Notes: a model not told the origin generated them from the letters alone. Positions 25,456 through 33,723 are shown, counted from the first letter of the stretch. The stretch: 64,000 nucleotides of DNA from Cytobacillus stercorigallinarum (GCF_014836495.1 NZ_JACSQT010000003.1:223182-287181), one strand, 5' to 3'. Numbers and translations are program-made.

Positions 25456-27656
25456 TGTAAGACACCTTCTACGATGTAGGATTTGAGCATATCCTTCTCT
25501 TTACTGCTACCTGAATATAGAATTTGTTCCTCGCCTATTTTTTCTCCTGTTTGTTGAACGACCCAGTAGAGTAATAATTCACAATCGCTTGGTTTTCTGC
25601 CCAGTTGATTAACTAGCTCACGATACAAACCTTGTGGGTAAGACTGTAACTCCACTCCTCGTTCAATCAGTGTACGCATATAATCTGAGCCATGCGGATA
25701 GCGATGAAGGAGACCAGGTTCATTACATAATAATAATTCCACCTGTGATAAGTTCACCTGCTCATGCAATTCAGGATGAATGGTACCAAATAAAATGAAT
25801 GAACTGTTCCGATCAATCAATGGAAAGGATGGTGGCGTAACAAAAATTACGCTATCAAATTTTTGACAGAAATGATGCAGCGCCTCTTGTGACGTCGCTT
25901 CTAGTACAATCCCTACCTTTTTATGCGTGGTCAGCAGTTGTTGAAAACGGCCTTCTGATTGAATCAATTGATTAACAACCACTTTCTCACTATAAGTGGA
26001 GGCGTTTGATTGATCGTAATCAAAATTGACTGCCAAAGAAAGATAAGGCACCTCTATTGGTTCTATTTGCTTCTCTCGTAAAAGCTGTTTCGCCTTATAG
26101 GGGTGACCGCAATGATTAAGAATGGCTGCAAATTGCATGATATCTTCTCTAGAAAAATCGACATCCAACATTTTTAACGTCTCTTCTGTTGCATGTAATA
26201 ACCTATCTGATGGACCTTCAATCTTCCATAGTAATCTGATTAAAGCAAGCATTTGCCGCTTAGATTTTTTCTCTACCTTTAATAAGGAGATAAGTGCTGC
26301 CTGATAATCTCCAATACCGGCAAGAGCAATGCCCTTTTCACAATGGAGAGGGTCAGGTAAGCTGCTCTGTTGCTGTTTTTCTTCGATTAGTTGCAAGCAT
26401 TTTTCATATTGTCTCGCATCATTTAAAAGTTCAATATACACTTGCTCTCTTCCAGGTTGATAAACTAAATTTAATGCTTGTTTATATAATTGTTCAGCTT
26501 CAGAAAAGGCAAGTGCTTGTCTTTTCTTATCACCCTCTAGCTCCATACTTTCTGCACGTTGTCTAATTAAGATTTTCATTGCTTCTTCTAATTGAATATG
26601 TTCACCGGTATCCGGGTTCATATAGCGCGGATACACAAGATAGCTAATCGCAAATAACTCGTCAATCGTACGTTTCCGTTGTCTTCTCTCGTTAGGTTGC
26701 TTATCTGTTGTTAAGCCCCAGCCTGCATAAAATGGCGATCCGTAACAAGTAACTGGTATACCGCGAATAAGCGCCTCGAAGCCAACAAGAGAAGTCATTG
26801 TGTACACATGATCAATCGTCTGGAGCGCATCAACGATACCAAGCGGTTCAGTTACAACTTTCGCCACATCGGTCACGTCCATCGGATTAGAAAACGCCTT
26901 ACGATATCCGCCAAGAACATCGGGATGTGGTTTATAAATGATTTCACATTCTGGGTGCTCTTTTGCAGCCGCACGAACGAGATCATTATTGGTCATTTTC
27001 GCTTCTAGTCCATATTGAATGGATGCGTCATCTTCTACTTGCCCAATGACTAAAATCCGCTTTGACTTTTTCTCACCATATATCTTATTGATATCAGCTT
27101 GCGCAGTATGGTTATATTTTGATACGCCCTGTTCAATAAGCTGTAGCCGACATTTTCTTGCTCGCTGCAACAATTCCACTGATACCTCGTAAGTATTTAA
27201 TAATTCTTCTAAGTCTGATGGTTGCCGAGCATTGAAATAAAGCGTCTTTGAATCAACAGCGATGGATAAAGGAAACGTATGGGCTGCACCTAAGCCTACT
27301 GAGCGGACAAAACCATCTTCCACACGCAGGACTTTAATACCTTTCTTAGCTGCATAAGCAGTTAGCCCTTCAGGTTCTTTAAATCCCCAGACGATAAATA
27401 CTACCTGAGATGCCTTTTTGATGAAAGGTTGCAATCTTTTTAAATCCCCTTGTCCAAAAACAAACGCGGTGCGATATTCCGAGAAAAATTTGCTGCTATG
27501 CTCCCTCTTCCAAGGATTAAAGCCGAACATAAAAGCGACAGGCAATGCCTCACTTTTGCTCCAATTCTCTCCCATTTCAATAAATGGCTTTTGTTCGTTC
27601 CCTTTATTTAGTGAAAGTTGTTTTAAACTTTTTTTTATTGTTTTTTTCCAACCCAT
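25452..27656 (-). CDS. KpsC-type Kdo transferase fused to TPR-like and unknown C-terminal region
   Basis: In this protein of about 734 residues, roughly residues 40-370 form a KpsC/Capsule_synth domain. All motifs are present (RVEDGFVRSVGLGA, IGQVEDDASI, IIYKPHPDV, TSLVGFEALIRGIPV, FYAGWGLTTD). A helical TPR-like stretch (about 385-510, with EAEQLYKQALNLVYQPGREQ) follows, then about 200 residues of mixed alpha/beta sequence I cannot assign (IFVTPPSFPLIDR, LLCNEPGLLHRYPHG). The ATG at 27656 is preferred because GGAGG lies ten bases upstream and it starts just after the HIT gene. The extra region may be a further transferase or an interaction platform for the polymer machinery. Confidence 0.85.
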   Translation of the reverse strand: MGWKKTIKKSLKQLSLNKGNEQKPFIEMGENWSKSEALPVAFMFGFNPWKREHSSKFFSEYRTAFVFGQGDLKRLQPFIKKASQVVFIVWGFKEPEGLTAYAAKKGIKVLRVEDGFVRSVGLGAAHTFPLSIAVDSKTLYFNARQPSDLEELLNTYEVSVELLQRARKCRLQLIEQGVSKYNHTAQADINKIYGEKKSKRILVIGQVEDDASIQYGLEAKMTNNDLVRAAAKEHPECEIIYKPHPDVLGGYRKAFSNPMDVTDVAKVVTEPLGIVDALQTIDHVYTMTSLVGFEALIRGIPVTCYGSPFYAGWGLTTDKQPNERRQRKRTIDELFAISYLVYPRYMNPDTGEHIQLEEAMKILIRQRAESMELEGDKKRQALAFSEAEQLYKQALNLVYQPGREQVYIELLNDARQYEKCLQLIEEKQQQSSLPDPLHCEKGIALAGIGDYQAALISLLKVEKKSKRQMLALIRLLWKIEGPSDRLLHATEETLKMLDVDFSREDIMQFAAILNHCGHPYKAKQLLREKQIEPIEVPYLSLAVNFDYDQSNASTYSEKVVVNQLIQSEGRFQQLLTTHKKVGIVLEATSQEALHHFCQKFDSVIFVTPPSFPLIDRNSSFILFGTIHPELHEQVNLSQVELLLCNEPGLLHRYPHGSDYMRTLIERGVELQSYPQGLYRELVNQLGRKPSDCELLLYWVVQQTGEKIGEEQILYSGSSKEKDMLKSYIVEGVLQ

Positions 27657-27676
27657 ACGTACAATACCTCCTTCCT

Positions 27677-28096
27677 TTATACATGTACGAAATGTGTTTT
27701 TAATCCTTCGTCCCAATCCACTTCCTTAAGAGAGGTGGCTGCTGCTCCACCCATGACGTCTGAAATGAATGGCAGCCCATGCTTAGCGCTCCCTTTTAGG
27801 CGTGGGATAAGATGAAAATGAAGGTGCCGTACAAGTTCGTTCATTGAAGTCATATATAAACGTTCACTGCCAATTACTTCTTTCAGTGCGCTTTCGACCA
27901 CTTTGATGATCTGAAAAAAGTCATGCTGTTCTGCCTCGTTTAAATCGCTCCAATGTTCAATATGCCTCTTCGTTTCCAAGTGTAAATAGCCTAATGCAGT
28001 CTTTGATTCAACCGCAACAAGCATCCACCGATCATTTTTATAAATTACTTCACGCTTATGAGCGAGCTGTTTTTCACAAATTGCACAGCTATTCAA
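27677..28096 (-). CDS. HIT (histidine triad) family protein in the Kdo operon
   Basis: This protein of about 139 residues contains HLHFHLIPR, the His-x-His-x-His nucleotide-binding motif of HIT hydrolases and transferases, plus a CAIC pair near the N-terminus that could bind zinc. HIT enzymes hydrolyse nucleotidyl-phosphate bonds, such as AMP-linked substrates. A TTG start at 28096 lies seven bases after AAGGAG, whereas the GTG at 28105 overlaps that site. It sits 12 bp after kdsC and 20 bp before the kpsC fusion, inside the operon. A role in clearing CMP-linked by-products is a guess; it could also be a passenger. Confidence 0.88.
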   Translation of the reverse strand: MNSCAICEKQLAHKREVIYKNDRWMLVAVESKTALGYLHLETKRHIEHWSDLNEAEQHDFFQIIKVVESALKEVIGSERLYMTSMNELVRHLHFHLIPRLKGSAKHGLPFISDVMGGAAATSLKEVDWDEGLKTHFVHV

Positions 28097-28108
28097 AAGA
28101 AACACTCC

Positions 28109-28630
28109 TTACTGTCTGACCGCCTGTTGGTTAAGAAAATCCTTTACAAGAGCCGTGTAATCAAAACTTTGACGAAGAATGGATTCAATAATCTCCCGTA
28201 CTGCACCATTGCCACCCATCCGTTCCGCAACGATTTCCGCTTCTTGCTTCACTTCCTCAATCGCGTTTGCTGGACATGCTGCTAACCCGACCATATTCAT
28301 TGCTGTTATATCATTCAGATCATCACCGATATAACACATTTGATTCACATCAATATCTAGTTCACCCGCTAATTGCAAAAGGGTGGATACTTTATCTTTC
28401 ACACCTTGCTGCACATGGTTGATGTTCAGTTCCGCAGCTCGTTTCTCAACCGCCGCAGATCGTCGGCCTGTTATAATCGCGACCTCTATCCCAACAAACT
28501 TCGCTAAGCTTATTCCCATGCCATCATGTACATGAAATGCCTTTAGTTCTTCACCACTACTCGATAAAAAGAGTTTGCCATCGGTTAACACACCATCAAC
28601 ATCTAACACGATTAAGCGAATATTTTTCAT
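28109..28630 (-). CDS. kdsC: 3-deoxy-D-manno-octulosonate-8-phosphate phosphatase (KdsC)
   Basis: This 173-residue HAD-family phosphatase removes phosphate from Kdo-8-phosphate to give free Kdo. The catalytic motif is LDVDGVLTDG at residues 9-18, with the nucleophile and acid Asp pair. IITGRRS and the YIGDDLNDITAM metal-binding motif follow, and there is no cap domain, as is typical of the tetrameric KdsC/YrbI group. GGAGG precedes the ATG. It lies 11 bp after kdsD and is followed by the HIT gene. The other Kdo genes around it support the assignment over the related sialic-acid-type phosphatases. Confidence 0.92.
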   Translation of the reverse strand: MKNIRLIVLDVDGVLTDGKLFLSSSGEELKAFHVHDGMGISLAKFVGIEVAIITGRRSAAVEKRAAELNINHVQQGVKDKVSTLLQLAGELDIDVNQMCYIGDDLNDITAMNMVGLAACPANAIEEVKQEAEIVAERMGGNGAVREIIESILRQSFDYTALVKDFLNQQAVRQ

Positions 28631-28641
28631 CAGTGTGCCTC

Positions 28642-29625
28642 CTACAACCCAAGATGCATAAGGTCATGAATATGAATCATACCTACGGGCTCATGTTTGT
28701 CATTGACAATCGGTAGCACATTTACTTTATGCTGTTCCATTAATGTCTTCGCTTCAGAAGCGAGATGGTTTTCTGTCAGATAATACGGTTGTGGGTTACA
28801 ATACTGAAGGACTTGTTCCTCGAGTATTGTATTCGTCATCGCAAATGCTCTCCGAATATCGCCATCTGTTAAAATCCCGAATAATTCATTTTTCTCTGTG
28901 ACGACACTGATCGCGCCCATCCCTTGTAAAGTCATCGAGAAGAGTGCTTCTTGAACAGTTGCATGTGTCGCAATGATCGGGTTTTTGCGGGTATTAGCAA
29001 CCACATCGGTTGTTTTAAGTAATAATCTTCTTCCTAATGAGCCTGCTGGATGAAAGACGGCGAAATCTTCTGGCTGAAAGTTTCTTGCTTCTAGTAAGGC
29101 AATGGCTAAAGCGTCTCCTAAAGCTAAAGTAACCGTCGTGCTCGTTGTAGGAGCTAAACCATGTGGGCAGGCTTCCACTACATTGCCAATGCAAAGGACA
29201 ATCTCTGACTTTCTAGCCAATGTCGATAATGGGTTTTTCACAATGCTAATCATTTTCGCACCGATTCTTTTTATGGACGGGATGAGCTGTAATACTTCTT
29301 CCGATTCCCCACTATTTGATATCGCTATCACTACATCCTTAGCCGTAACCATCCCCAAATCTCCATGCAACCCTTCCGATGGATGAAGGAAAATAGAAGG
29401 TGTACCTGTACTCGCCATCGTAGCATTGATTTTTCTGGCAATTATGCCTGATTTACCTATGCCTGTAATAACCACTCTTCCTTCACATTGGAGAATCATG
29501 GCAATCGCTTCATTAATATGTGGACCGATTTGATCTTTTAACTGCATAATAGCTGTTGCTTCTTTTTCCAATACAGAAATCACGTGATTAGTATAATCCA
29601 GCTGGTTCGTTTTCATATTCAGCAT
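28642..29625 (-). CDS. kdsD: D-arabinose-5-phosphate isomerase (KdsD/KpsF type)
   Basis: This enzyme converts ribulose-5-phosphate to arabinose-5-phosphate, the first committed step of Kdo synthesis. The SIS domain has GRVVITGIGKSG, MASTGTPSIFLHPSEGLHGDLGM and SNSGESEE motifs. Two CBS domains fill the C-terminal third (ending NVLPIVNDKHEPVGMIHIHDL). Its length of about 327 residues matches KdsD, KpsF and GutQ. The ATG at 29625 is chosen because GGAGG lies eight bases upstream; earlier in-frame starts overlap that site. Its 5' end overlaps the kdsA 3' end by 38 bp, showing tight coupling. Confidence 0.94.
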   Translation of the reverse strand: MLNMKTNQLDYTNHVISVLEKEATAIMQLKDQIGPHINEAIAMILQCEGRVVITGIGKSGIIARKINATMASTGTPSIFLHPSEGLHGDLGMVTAKDVVIAISNSGESEEVLQLIPSIKRIGAKMISIVKNPLSTLARKSEIVLCIGNVVEACPHGLAPTTSTTVTLALGDALAIALLEARNFQPEDFAVFHPAGSLGRRLLLKTTDVVANTRKNPIIATHATVQEALFSMTLQGMGAISVVTEKNELFGILTDGDIRRAFAMTNTILEEQVLQYCNPQPYYLTENHLASEAKTLMEQHKVNVLPIVNDKHEPVGMIHIHDLMHLGL

Positions 29626-30469
29626 GCTCATTCCCTCCTGCATAGGATGACGCTTTTAATAAACAATCCATGGCTACAATCGGTTTTAAGATTTGTTCGA
29701 CATCACTTAATTTCACCATATTCGGTCCATCAGATAACGCTTTATCAGGGTTAGGGTGAACCTCCATAAAAATGGCATCTACACCAACTGCTGCCGCGGC
29801 ACGAGATAAGTAAGGAACAAATTCACGCTTTCCTCCTGTACTCGTACCATTGCCCCCTGGAATTTGCACACTATGTGTCGCATCAAATACAACTGGTGCC
29901 ATTTCTCTCATCATTGGTAATGAACGCATATCAACAACTAAATTGTTATAGCCAAATGTTGAGCCTCTTTCTGTAAGTAAAATACGGTCATTACCTGCTT
30001 CCTTTAACTTTGTCACAACATTGATCATGTCATTAGGAGAGAGGAATTGTCCCTTTTTTACATTGATGACTTTTCCTGTTTTCGCTGCAGCAGTAAGCAA
30101 GTCTGTTTGTCTACAAAGGAAGGCTGGGATTTGGATAATATCCAGCACTTGACTAGCTAGTGCTGCTTGGCTAGGTTCATGAATATCTGATAACACAGGA
30201 ATGCGAAAGGCATCCTTTACATTCGCTAACATATTTAATCCCGCTTGAAGTCCCGGCCCTCTTTCGGAAAAAATAGAAGATCGATTGGCTTTATCAAATG
30301 ACCCTTTGAAGATAAATGGAATGCCTAAATGGGATGTAATTTCTTTTAATCTTGCCGCTGTCTCCATCACTACTTCTTTGCTTTCTAACATGCATGGTCC
30401 AGCAATCAATACAAAAGGACGCTCACCGCCAAATACGATTTCATCATTTAATCTGACTGTTTTAGACAT
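29588..30469 (-). CDS. kdsA: 3-deoxy-D-manno-octulosonate-8-phosphate synthase (KdsA)
   Basis: KdsA condenses arabinose-5-phosphate with phosphoenolpyruvate to give Kdo-8-phosphate. The 293 residues include IAGPCMLES (22-30), FIFKGSFDKANRSS, CRQTDLL, NVKKGQFLSP and FDATHSVQIPGG, all typical. The residue at position 26 is Cys, as in metal-dependent enzymes of the Aquifex type, whereas E. coli has Asn at the equivalent place. Its start overlaps the end of kdsB by eight bases and its 3' end overlaps kdsD. A DAHP synthase is unlikely because the KANRSS substrate motif is the Kdo8P form. Confidence 0.95.
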   Translation of the reverse strand: MSKTVRLNDEIVFGGERPFVLIAGPCMLESKEVVMETAARLKEITSHLGIPFIFKGSFDKANRSSIFSERGPGLQAGLNMLANVKDAFRIPVLSDIHEPSQAALASQVLDIIQIPAFLCRQTDLLTAAAKTGKVINVKKGQFLSPNDMINVVTKLKEAGNDRILLTERGSTFGYNNLVVDMRSLPMMREMAPVVFDATHSVQIPGGNGTSTGGKREFVPYLSRAAAAVGVDAIFMEVHPNPDKALSDGPNMVKLSDVEQILKPIVAMDCLLKASSYAGGNEHAEYENEPAGLY

Positions 30470-31193
30470 ACTGTTTTCCCCCTAGAATCTCTTCTATTTT
30501 TTGAATATCTTCTTTCGTGTCTACACCGTGAAACGGGTCATCTGTTGCAATCATCTTAATCATGATATTATTTTCTATCAGCCGCAGTTGCTCAAGCATT
30601 TCTGCTTGTTCAAGCGGTGTTTGTGGGAGCATAACGAATCTCATTAATATTTCTCGTGGATAACCATAGACGCCAATATGTTTGAAATAATCAGTTTTTT
30701 CTCCTCTTTGGAAAGGAATCGGTGCTCTCGAAAAGTAGAGTGCTTCATTTTCCTTATTTGTCACGACTTTTACCACATTTGGGTCCGTGATATCTTCAGG
30801 GCGATCAATTTTTTTCATAGCGGTAATTACAGCCCTATTTTGCTCTTTTCGAGAGGTTCGAACCATCTCATCAATCAAGGTAGGCTGGATGAGGGGCTCA
30901 TCTCCTTGAATATTAATGAAAAAGTCACCTTCTATATTGGATGCTACTTCAGCCATACGGTCAGAGCCCGTTTCATGGGCGGCACTTGTTAATATCGCTT
31001 CACCCCCGATTGATTCAACTACTCGCTTAATTTCTTCATGGTCAGTAGCGACAATGACACGCTCTAATTCTTTCGATTGGCACACTTGGCGATATACTCG
31101 TTCAATCATTGGAACGCCAGCAATAAGCGCAAGTGGTTTACCTGGGAATCTAGTCGATGCGTACCTTGCGGGAATGATTCCAATCGCTTTCAT
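30462..31193 (-). CDS. kdsB: CMP-Kdo synthetase (3-deoxy-manno-octulosonate cytidylyltransferase)
   Basis: KdsB activates Kdo with CTP to form CMP-Kdo, the donor for the KpsC and KpsS transferases. The N-terminus has IGIIPARYASTRFPGKPL, the CTP-binding motif of KdsB/KpsU. VIVATDHEEI, TSAAHETGSDRMAE, INIQGDEPLI and YFSRAPIPF follow, and HIGVYGY and EQLRLIENN near the end are diagnostic. The ATG at 31193 follows AGAGGTG at about seven bases and is preferred to the earlier in-frame start. Its 5' end lies inside the kpsS-like gene, overlapping by 44 bp. Confidence 0.95.
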   Translation of the reverse strand: MKAIGIIPARYASTRFPGKPLALIAGVPMIERVYRQVCQSKELERVIVATDHEEIKRVVESIGGEAILTSAAHETGSDRMAEVASNIEGDFFINIQGDEPLIQPTLIDEMVRTSRKEQNRAVITAMKKIDRPEDITDPNVVKVVTNKENEALYFSRAPIPFQRGEKTDYFKHIGVYGYPREILMRFVMLPQTPLEQAEMLEQLRLIENNIMIKMIATDDPFHGVDTKEDIQKIEEILGGKQYV

Positions 31194-32520
31194 CCAATAC
31201 ACCTCTCTCATAATCTTCTAATCTATTCGCTAAATTTTTGGCTGTTTGTTTATTAGGTCGATTAAGCACACCTTCTGTTTGATAATGAAATCGTAAATAA
31301 TAGAGAAATTTTTCAATTTTATCTATAGATAAAGGAGTCGATAATGACTTTTGCAAACTTTGATATAAAAGATCTGGATGCGGACATCTTTCTACAAGTG
31401 GGTCAATATTGTATAAGGCATCTCCTAATGTAATCACTTTCTTGTAGTGAGCAAGCGCTTCTATTCCTACCGTTGAATTGACCGTTACCACAGCTAAGCT
31501 TGCCTTCAAAAGCTTGTCCATCCGATATTTCTGAACAAATTGTACATTTGTATATTTGTTCTTCAATGATTGATAGTTTTGTCGTGATAAGTCTTCAGGG
31601 TGTTCCTTTACAATGACTTTAATTTGCCTGTGATACGTTTGGTTATATTGTTCCACCGCTTTTAAAGTAATCTCTAGTAATTGCTCCATTGATTGAATAT
31701 GTGGTGAATGATAAAAGATTTGCGTATCACGAGACACTTGAAACGGGAGAAAGATATATTCACCACGCAAATCAACCTCATCTTCTTTTCTTCGGCTATA
31801 CCATTTCTTATGAACGAAATATTTGAGTCCTTGCCAGAAATTAATATGAGCAAAATAGTTTGGATGGATACGCAAAAGTGACCCTGCCATTGATAATAGT
31901 TTTGCTGAAGCAACTTTCAGTAAATTTTCCCTCTTTAATTGCTTAAGTGATGTTTCCTCAGGGCGGAACATATATTTCATCAGACGCGGACGGTCAACCT
32001 CAATATCCTGATAGAAAGAGAAGTCTCTCGGGACGCTCGAACAGGCATTAATCCCATTCGGATCACACGTAATCGTATACGGTCTGAACAGCCCATCTTC
32101 AAAGAAATACGTCCGCAAACCCTTCTTCTTTGCTAAATAACGGCATATTTGGTCAATCCAGTGATAGCCATTAAACAAGCAAATAACTTCTATGTTGTGT
32201 CTATCAAGCAGGTGATCTAGTGCTGCCATGTACCGCTTATACATCCTAAGCTCACTTAGCGGGATCTCCTTTTGCAGTACTCTTTTTGTAAAAGTAATAT
32301 TATATATCTGTAGATCCATTAACTCCTCGTCACTAATCGGGTATTCCTCTTTCGCCACATGATGAGGTAAAAAAACGGTTGGAATGGTCGTTTTCATTAA
32401 TAACTCATTTAATTCAAGCTGGATTAAATGAACTTGATGACCTTTTCCTTCCAACTCAGCCCCAATATCATGAAAAAGCCTCTTATTGCGATTGCCTCGA
32501 ATAAACATGAAATGAGCCAT
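31150..32520 (-). CDS. KpsS-type capsule Kdo transferase
   Basis: This protein of about 456 residues belongs to the Capsule_synth group. The motif YFFEDGLFRPYTIT near residue 140, followed by NGINACSSVPRD, is the form seen in KpsS, which adds the first beta-Kdo to phosphatidylglycerol in Gram-negative group-2 capsules. FNGYHWIDQ, FLPFQVSRDTQI, IVKEHPEDL and VNSTVGIEALAH follow. The ATG at 32520 is six bases after GGAGG. It is the first gene of the operon, so the operon encodes initiator, donor synthesis and extension enzymes together. The acceptor lipid in this Gram-positive host is unknown. Confidence 0.85.
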   Translation of the reverse strand: MAHFMFIRGNRNKRLFHDIGAELEGKGHQVHLIQLELNELLMKTTIPTVFLPHHVAKEEYPISDEELMDLQIYNITFTKRVLQKEIPLSELRMYKRYMAALDHLLDRHNIEVICLFNGYHWIDQICRYLAKKKGLRTYFFEDGLFRPYTITCDPNGINACSSVPRDFSFYQDIEVDRPRLMKYMFRPEETSLKQLKRENLLKVASAKLLSMAGSLLRIHPNYFAHINFWQGLKYFVHKKWYSRRKEDEVDLRGEYIFLPFQVSRDTQIFYHSPHIQSMEQLLEITLKAVEQYNQTYHRQIKVIVKEHPEDLSRQNYQSLKNKYTNVQFVQKYRMDKLLKASLAVVTVNSTVGIEALAHYKKVITLGDALYNIDPLVERCPHPDLLYQSLQKSLSTPLSIDKIEKFLYYLRFHYQTEGVLNRPNKQTAKNLANRLEDYERGVLDESDWNHSRKVRID

Positions 32521-33006
32521 TAGCATCCTCCAAATTCATCGGCTGTATTTAACGCTTTATTTGCCTAGAGTGTATCATGACAATCGCCGAAAAATGACGG
32601 ATTTACCGATTATTTACAAACCATTTAATAGATATTTACATTTGTTAGAAAATTTTTATAATAGTTAATAGAGAGTTTACAATTTAGAAGAAGTCATTTA
32701 AATAATGGGAGTAGATCTAGATTTTCTTTTCACAACAATCTCCACTGGGATGATGTGCTATAGAATACTTAGTTGAGTTAGACGAATTTTTTTGCGTGTA
32801 ACCTCAAACTCACAGTGTAGATTTTTGATTATTTCATACTCTAGGAAGACAATCATTTTGTTGGCGGTTTTTCTATTTATAATCGCAAACTCTGTATTTT
32901 TTTGTTTACGTAACATTTGTGCACTTCTCCCTCTTATGGGTGTAATCCTCATTTACCAACACAACTTGTGGTTTTTCAAACCTTCTTAAGTGGACATTTC
33001 CCTTTT
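32521..33006. other. Upstream region of the Kdo operon
   Basis: This non-coding stretch includes the kpsS ribosome site (GGAGG complement, 32526-32530), an AT-rich candidate promoter, and from about 32955 a segment (AACTTGTGGTTTTTCAAACC) related to the neighbouring 51-bp repeats and to a copy near 49650. A 65-residue forward reading frame lies here but has no ribosome site and no recognisable similarity. Confidence 0.4.
32655..32682 (-). promoter_or_regulatory. Candidate sigma-A promoter for the Kdo operon
   Basis: On the reverse strand, TTGTAA (complement of 32677-32682) and TATAAA (complement of 32655-32660) are separated by 16 bases, about 135 bases before the kpsS-like start. In AT-rich DNA this match may be fortuitous. 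Confidence 0.3.
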
Positions 33007-33374
33007 GCCCACACTTCTTATTCATTTTGATCCCACTTGTGGGGGCTTTTCCTCTTTGACCACACTTCTTATTCATTTTGATCTCACTTGTGTGGGCTTT
33101 TCCACTTTGCCCACACTTCTTCTTCATTTTGATCCCACTTGTGTGGGCTTTTCCTCTTTGACCACACTTCTTATTCATTTTGATCCCACTTATGTGGGCT
33201 TTCCCACTTTGACCACACTTCTTCTTCATTTTGATTCCACTTGTGTGGGCTTTTCCCTTTTGCCCACACTTCTTATTCATTTTGATCCCACTTGTGTGGG
33301 CTTTTCCTCTTTGACCACACTTCCTCTTCATTTTGATTCCACTTGTGTGGGCTTTTCCCTTTTGCTCACACTTC
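33007..33374. repeat. Tandem array of seven 51-bp repeats plus a partial copy (family A)
   Basis: Units start at 33007, 33058, 33109, 33160, 33211, 33262 and 33313, with a partial one at 33364, exactly 51 bp apart. The best-preserved units have arms GCCCACAC and GTGTGGGC separated by about 24 bases, so each unit can fold into a hairpin. Units differ at a few positions, which alternate between GCCCACAC and GACCACAC. The array lies between the Kdo operon and the poly-gamma-glutamate operon. Since 51 is a multiple of three, it creates spurious repetitive open frames. Confidence 0.92.
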
Positions 33375-33475
33375 TTGCTGATTTTTTCCCTTCTTTTGTT
33401 TGTATTCTGGATTTAATCCTTCTCCTCTCCCTCATTACTTTTACGCGAATTCGACTTGCACACAATTCTTTGCTA

Positions 33476-33508
33476 CGCACTCAGTTCGGGTTCACCCCCC
33501 TGAGTGCG
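33476..33508. repeat. Inverted repeat near the 51-bp array
   Basis: CGCACTCAG (33476-33484) and CTGAGTGCG (33500-33508) form a 9-bp stem with a 15-base loop. The surrounding region 33375-33685 is C/T-rich with no gene. It may be a lone member of a further small repeat type. Confidence 0.5.
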
Positions 33509-33685
33509 AATATCCCCTTCTTCCAACACTATCCACTATCTACTTCGATTTCGTCTGTTTGCTCAACAAACTGAATATCCTACCTAATTTGCCCTTCGTT
33601 CTTCATAGAATTAATAGCGTCCACCCCGCTTTATTCATGCAACCATTTTCCACTTCGAGCTCATCCGGAAATCAAGGGCACTCAT

Positions 33686-33723
33686 CAAAAAAGGCATTCA
33701 ATCAAACGTTTGATTGAATGCCT
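33686..33723 (-). terminator. Intrinsic terminator of the pgs-ggt operon
   Basis: A perfect 32-bp palindrome at 33692-33723 has 16-bp arms beginning AGGCATTCAATC. It is followed on the reverse strand by six U residues, just after the ggt stop. Confidence 0.9.

Noticed and set aside
24343-32520. Kdo genes as contamination from a Gram-negative genome.
   Set aside because: The operon has Bacillus-type strong ribosome sites, TTG and GTG starts and composition like its neighbours, and it is joined without a break to Gram-positive genes on both sides.
32792-32989. A 65-residue forward frame with a hydrophobic segment upstream of the Kdo operon.
   Set aside because: No ribosome site, runs into repeat-related sequence, and the complementary strand is equally open, so coding cannot be supported.
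32906-33331. A 141-residue reverse frame with 17-residue repeats (KKCGQ..KAHTSGIKM).
   Set aside because: It is produced by the 51-bp DNA repeat, since 51 is divisible by three and lacks stops in several frames. The opposite strand is also open. There is no ribosome site, and the repeat hairpin itself recurs alone at 49026-49065.
33007-33374. Possible CRISPR array.
   Set aside because: The whole 51-bp unit repeats with only point differences; there are no unique spacers and no cas genes.
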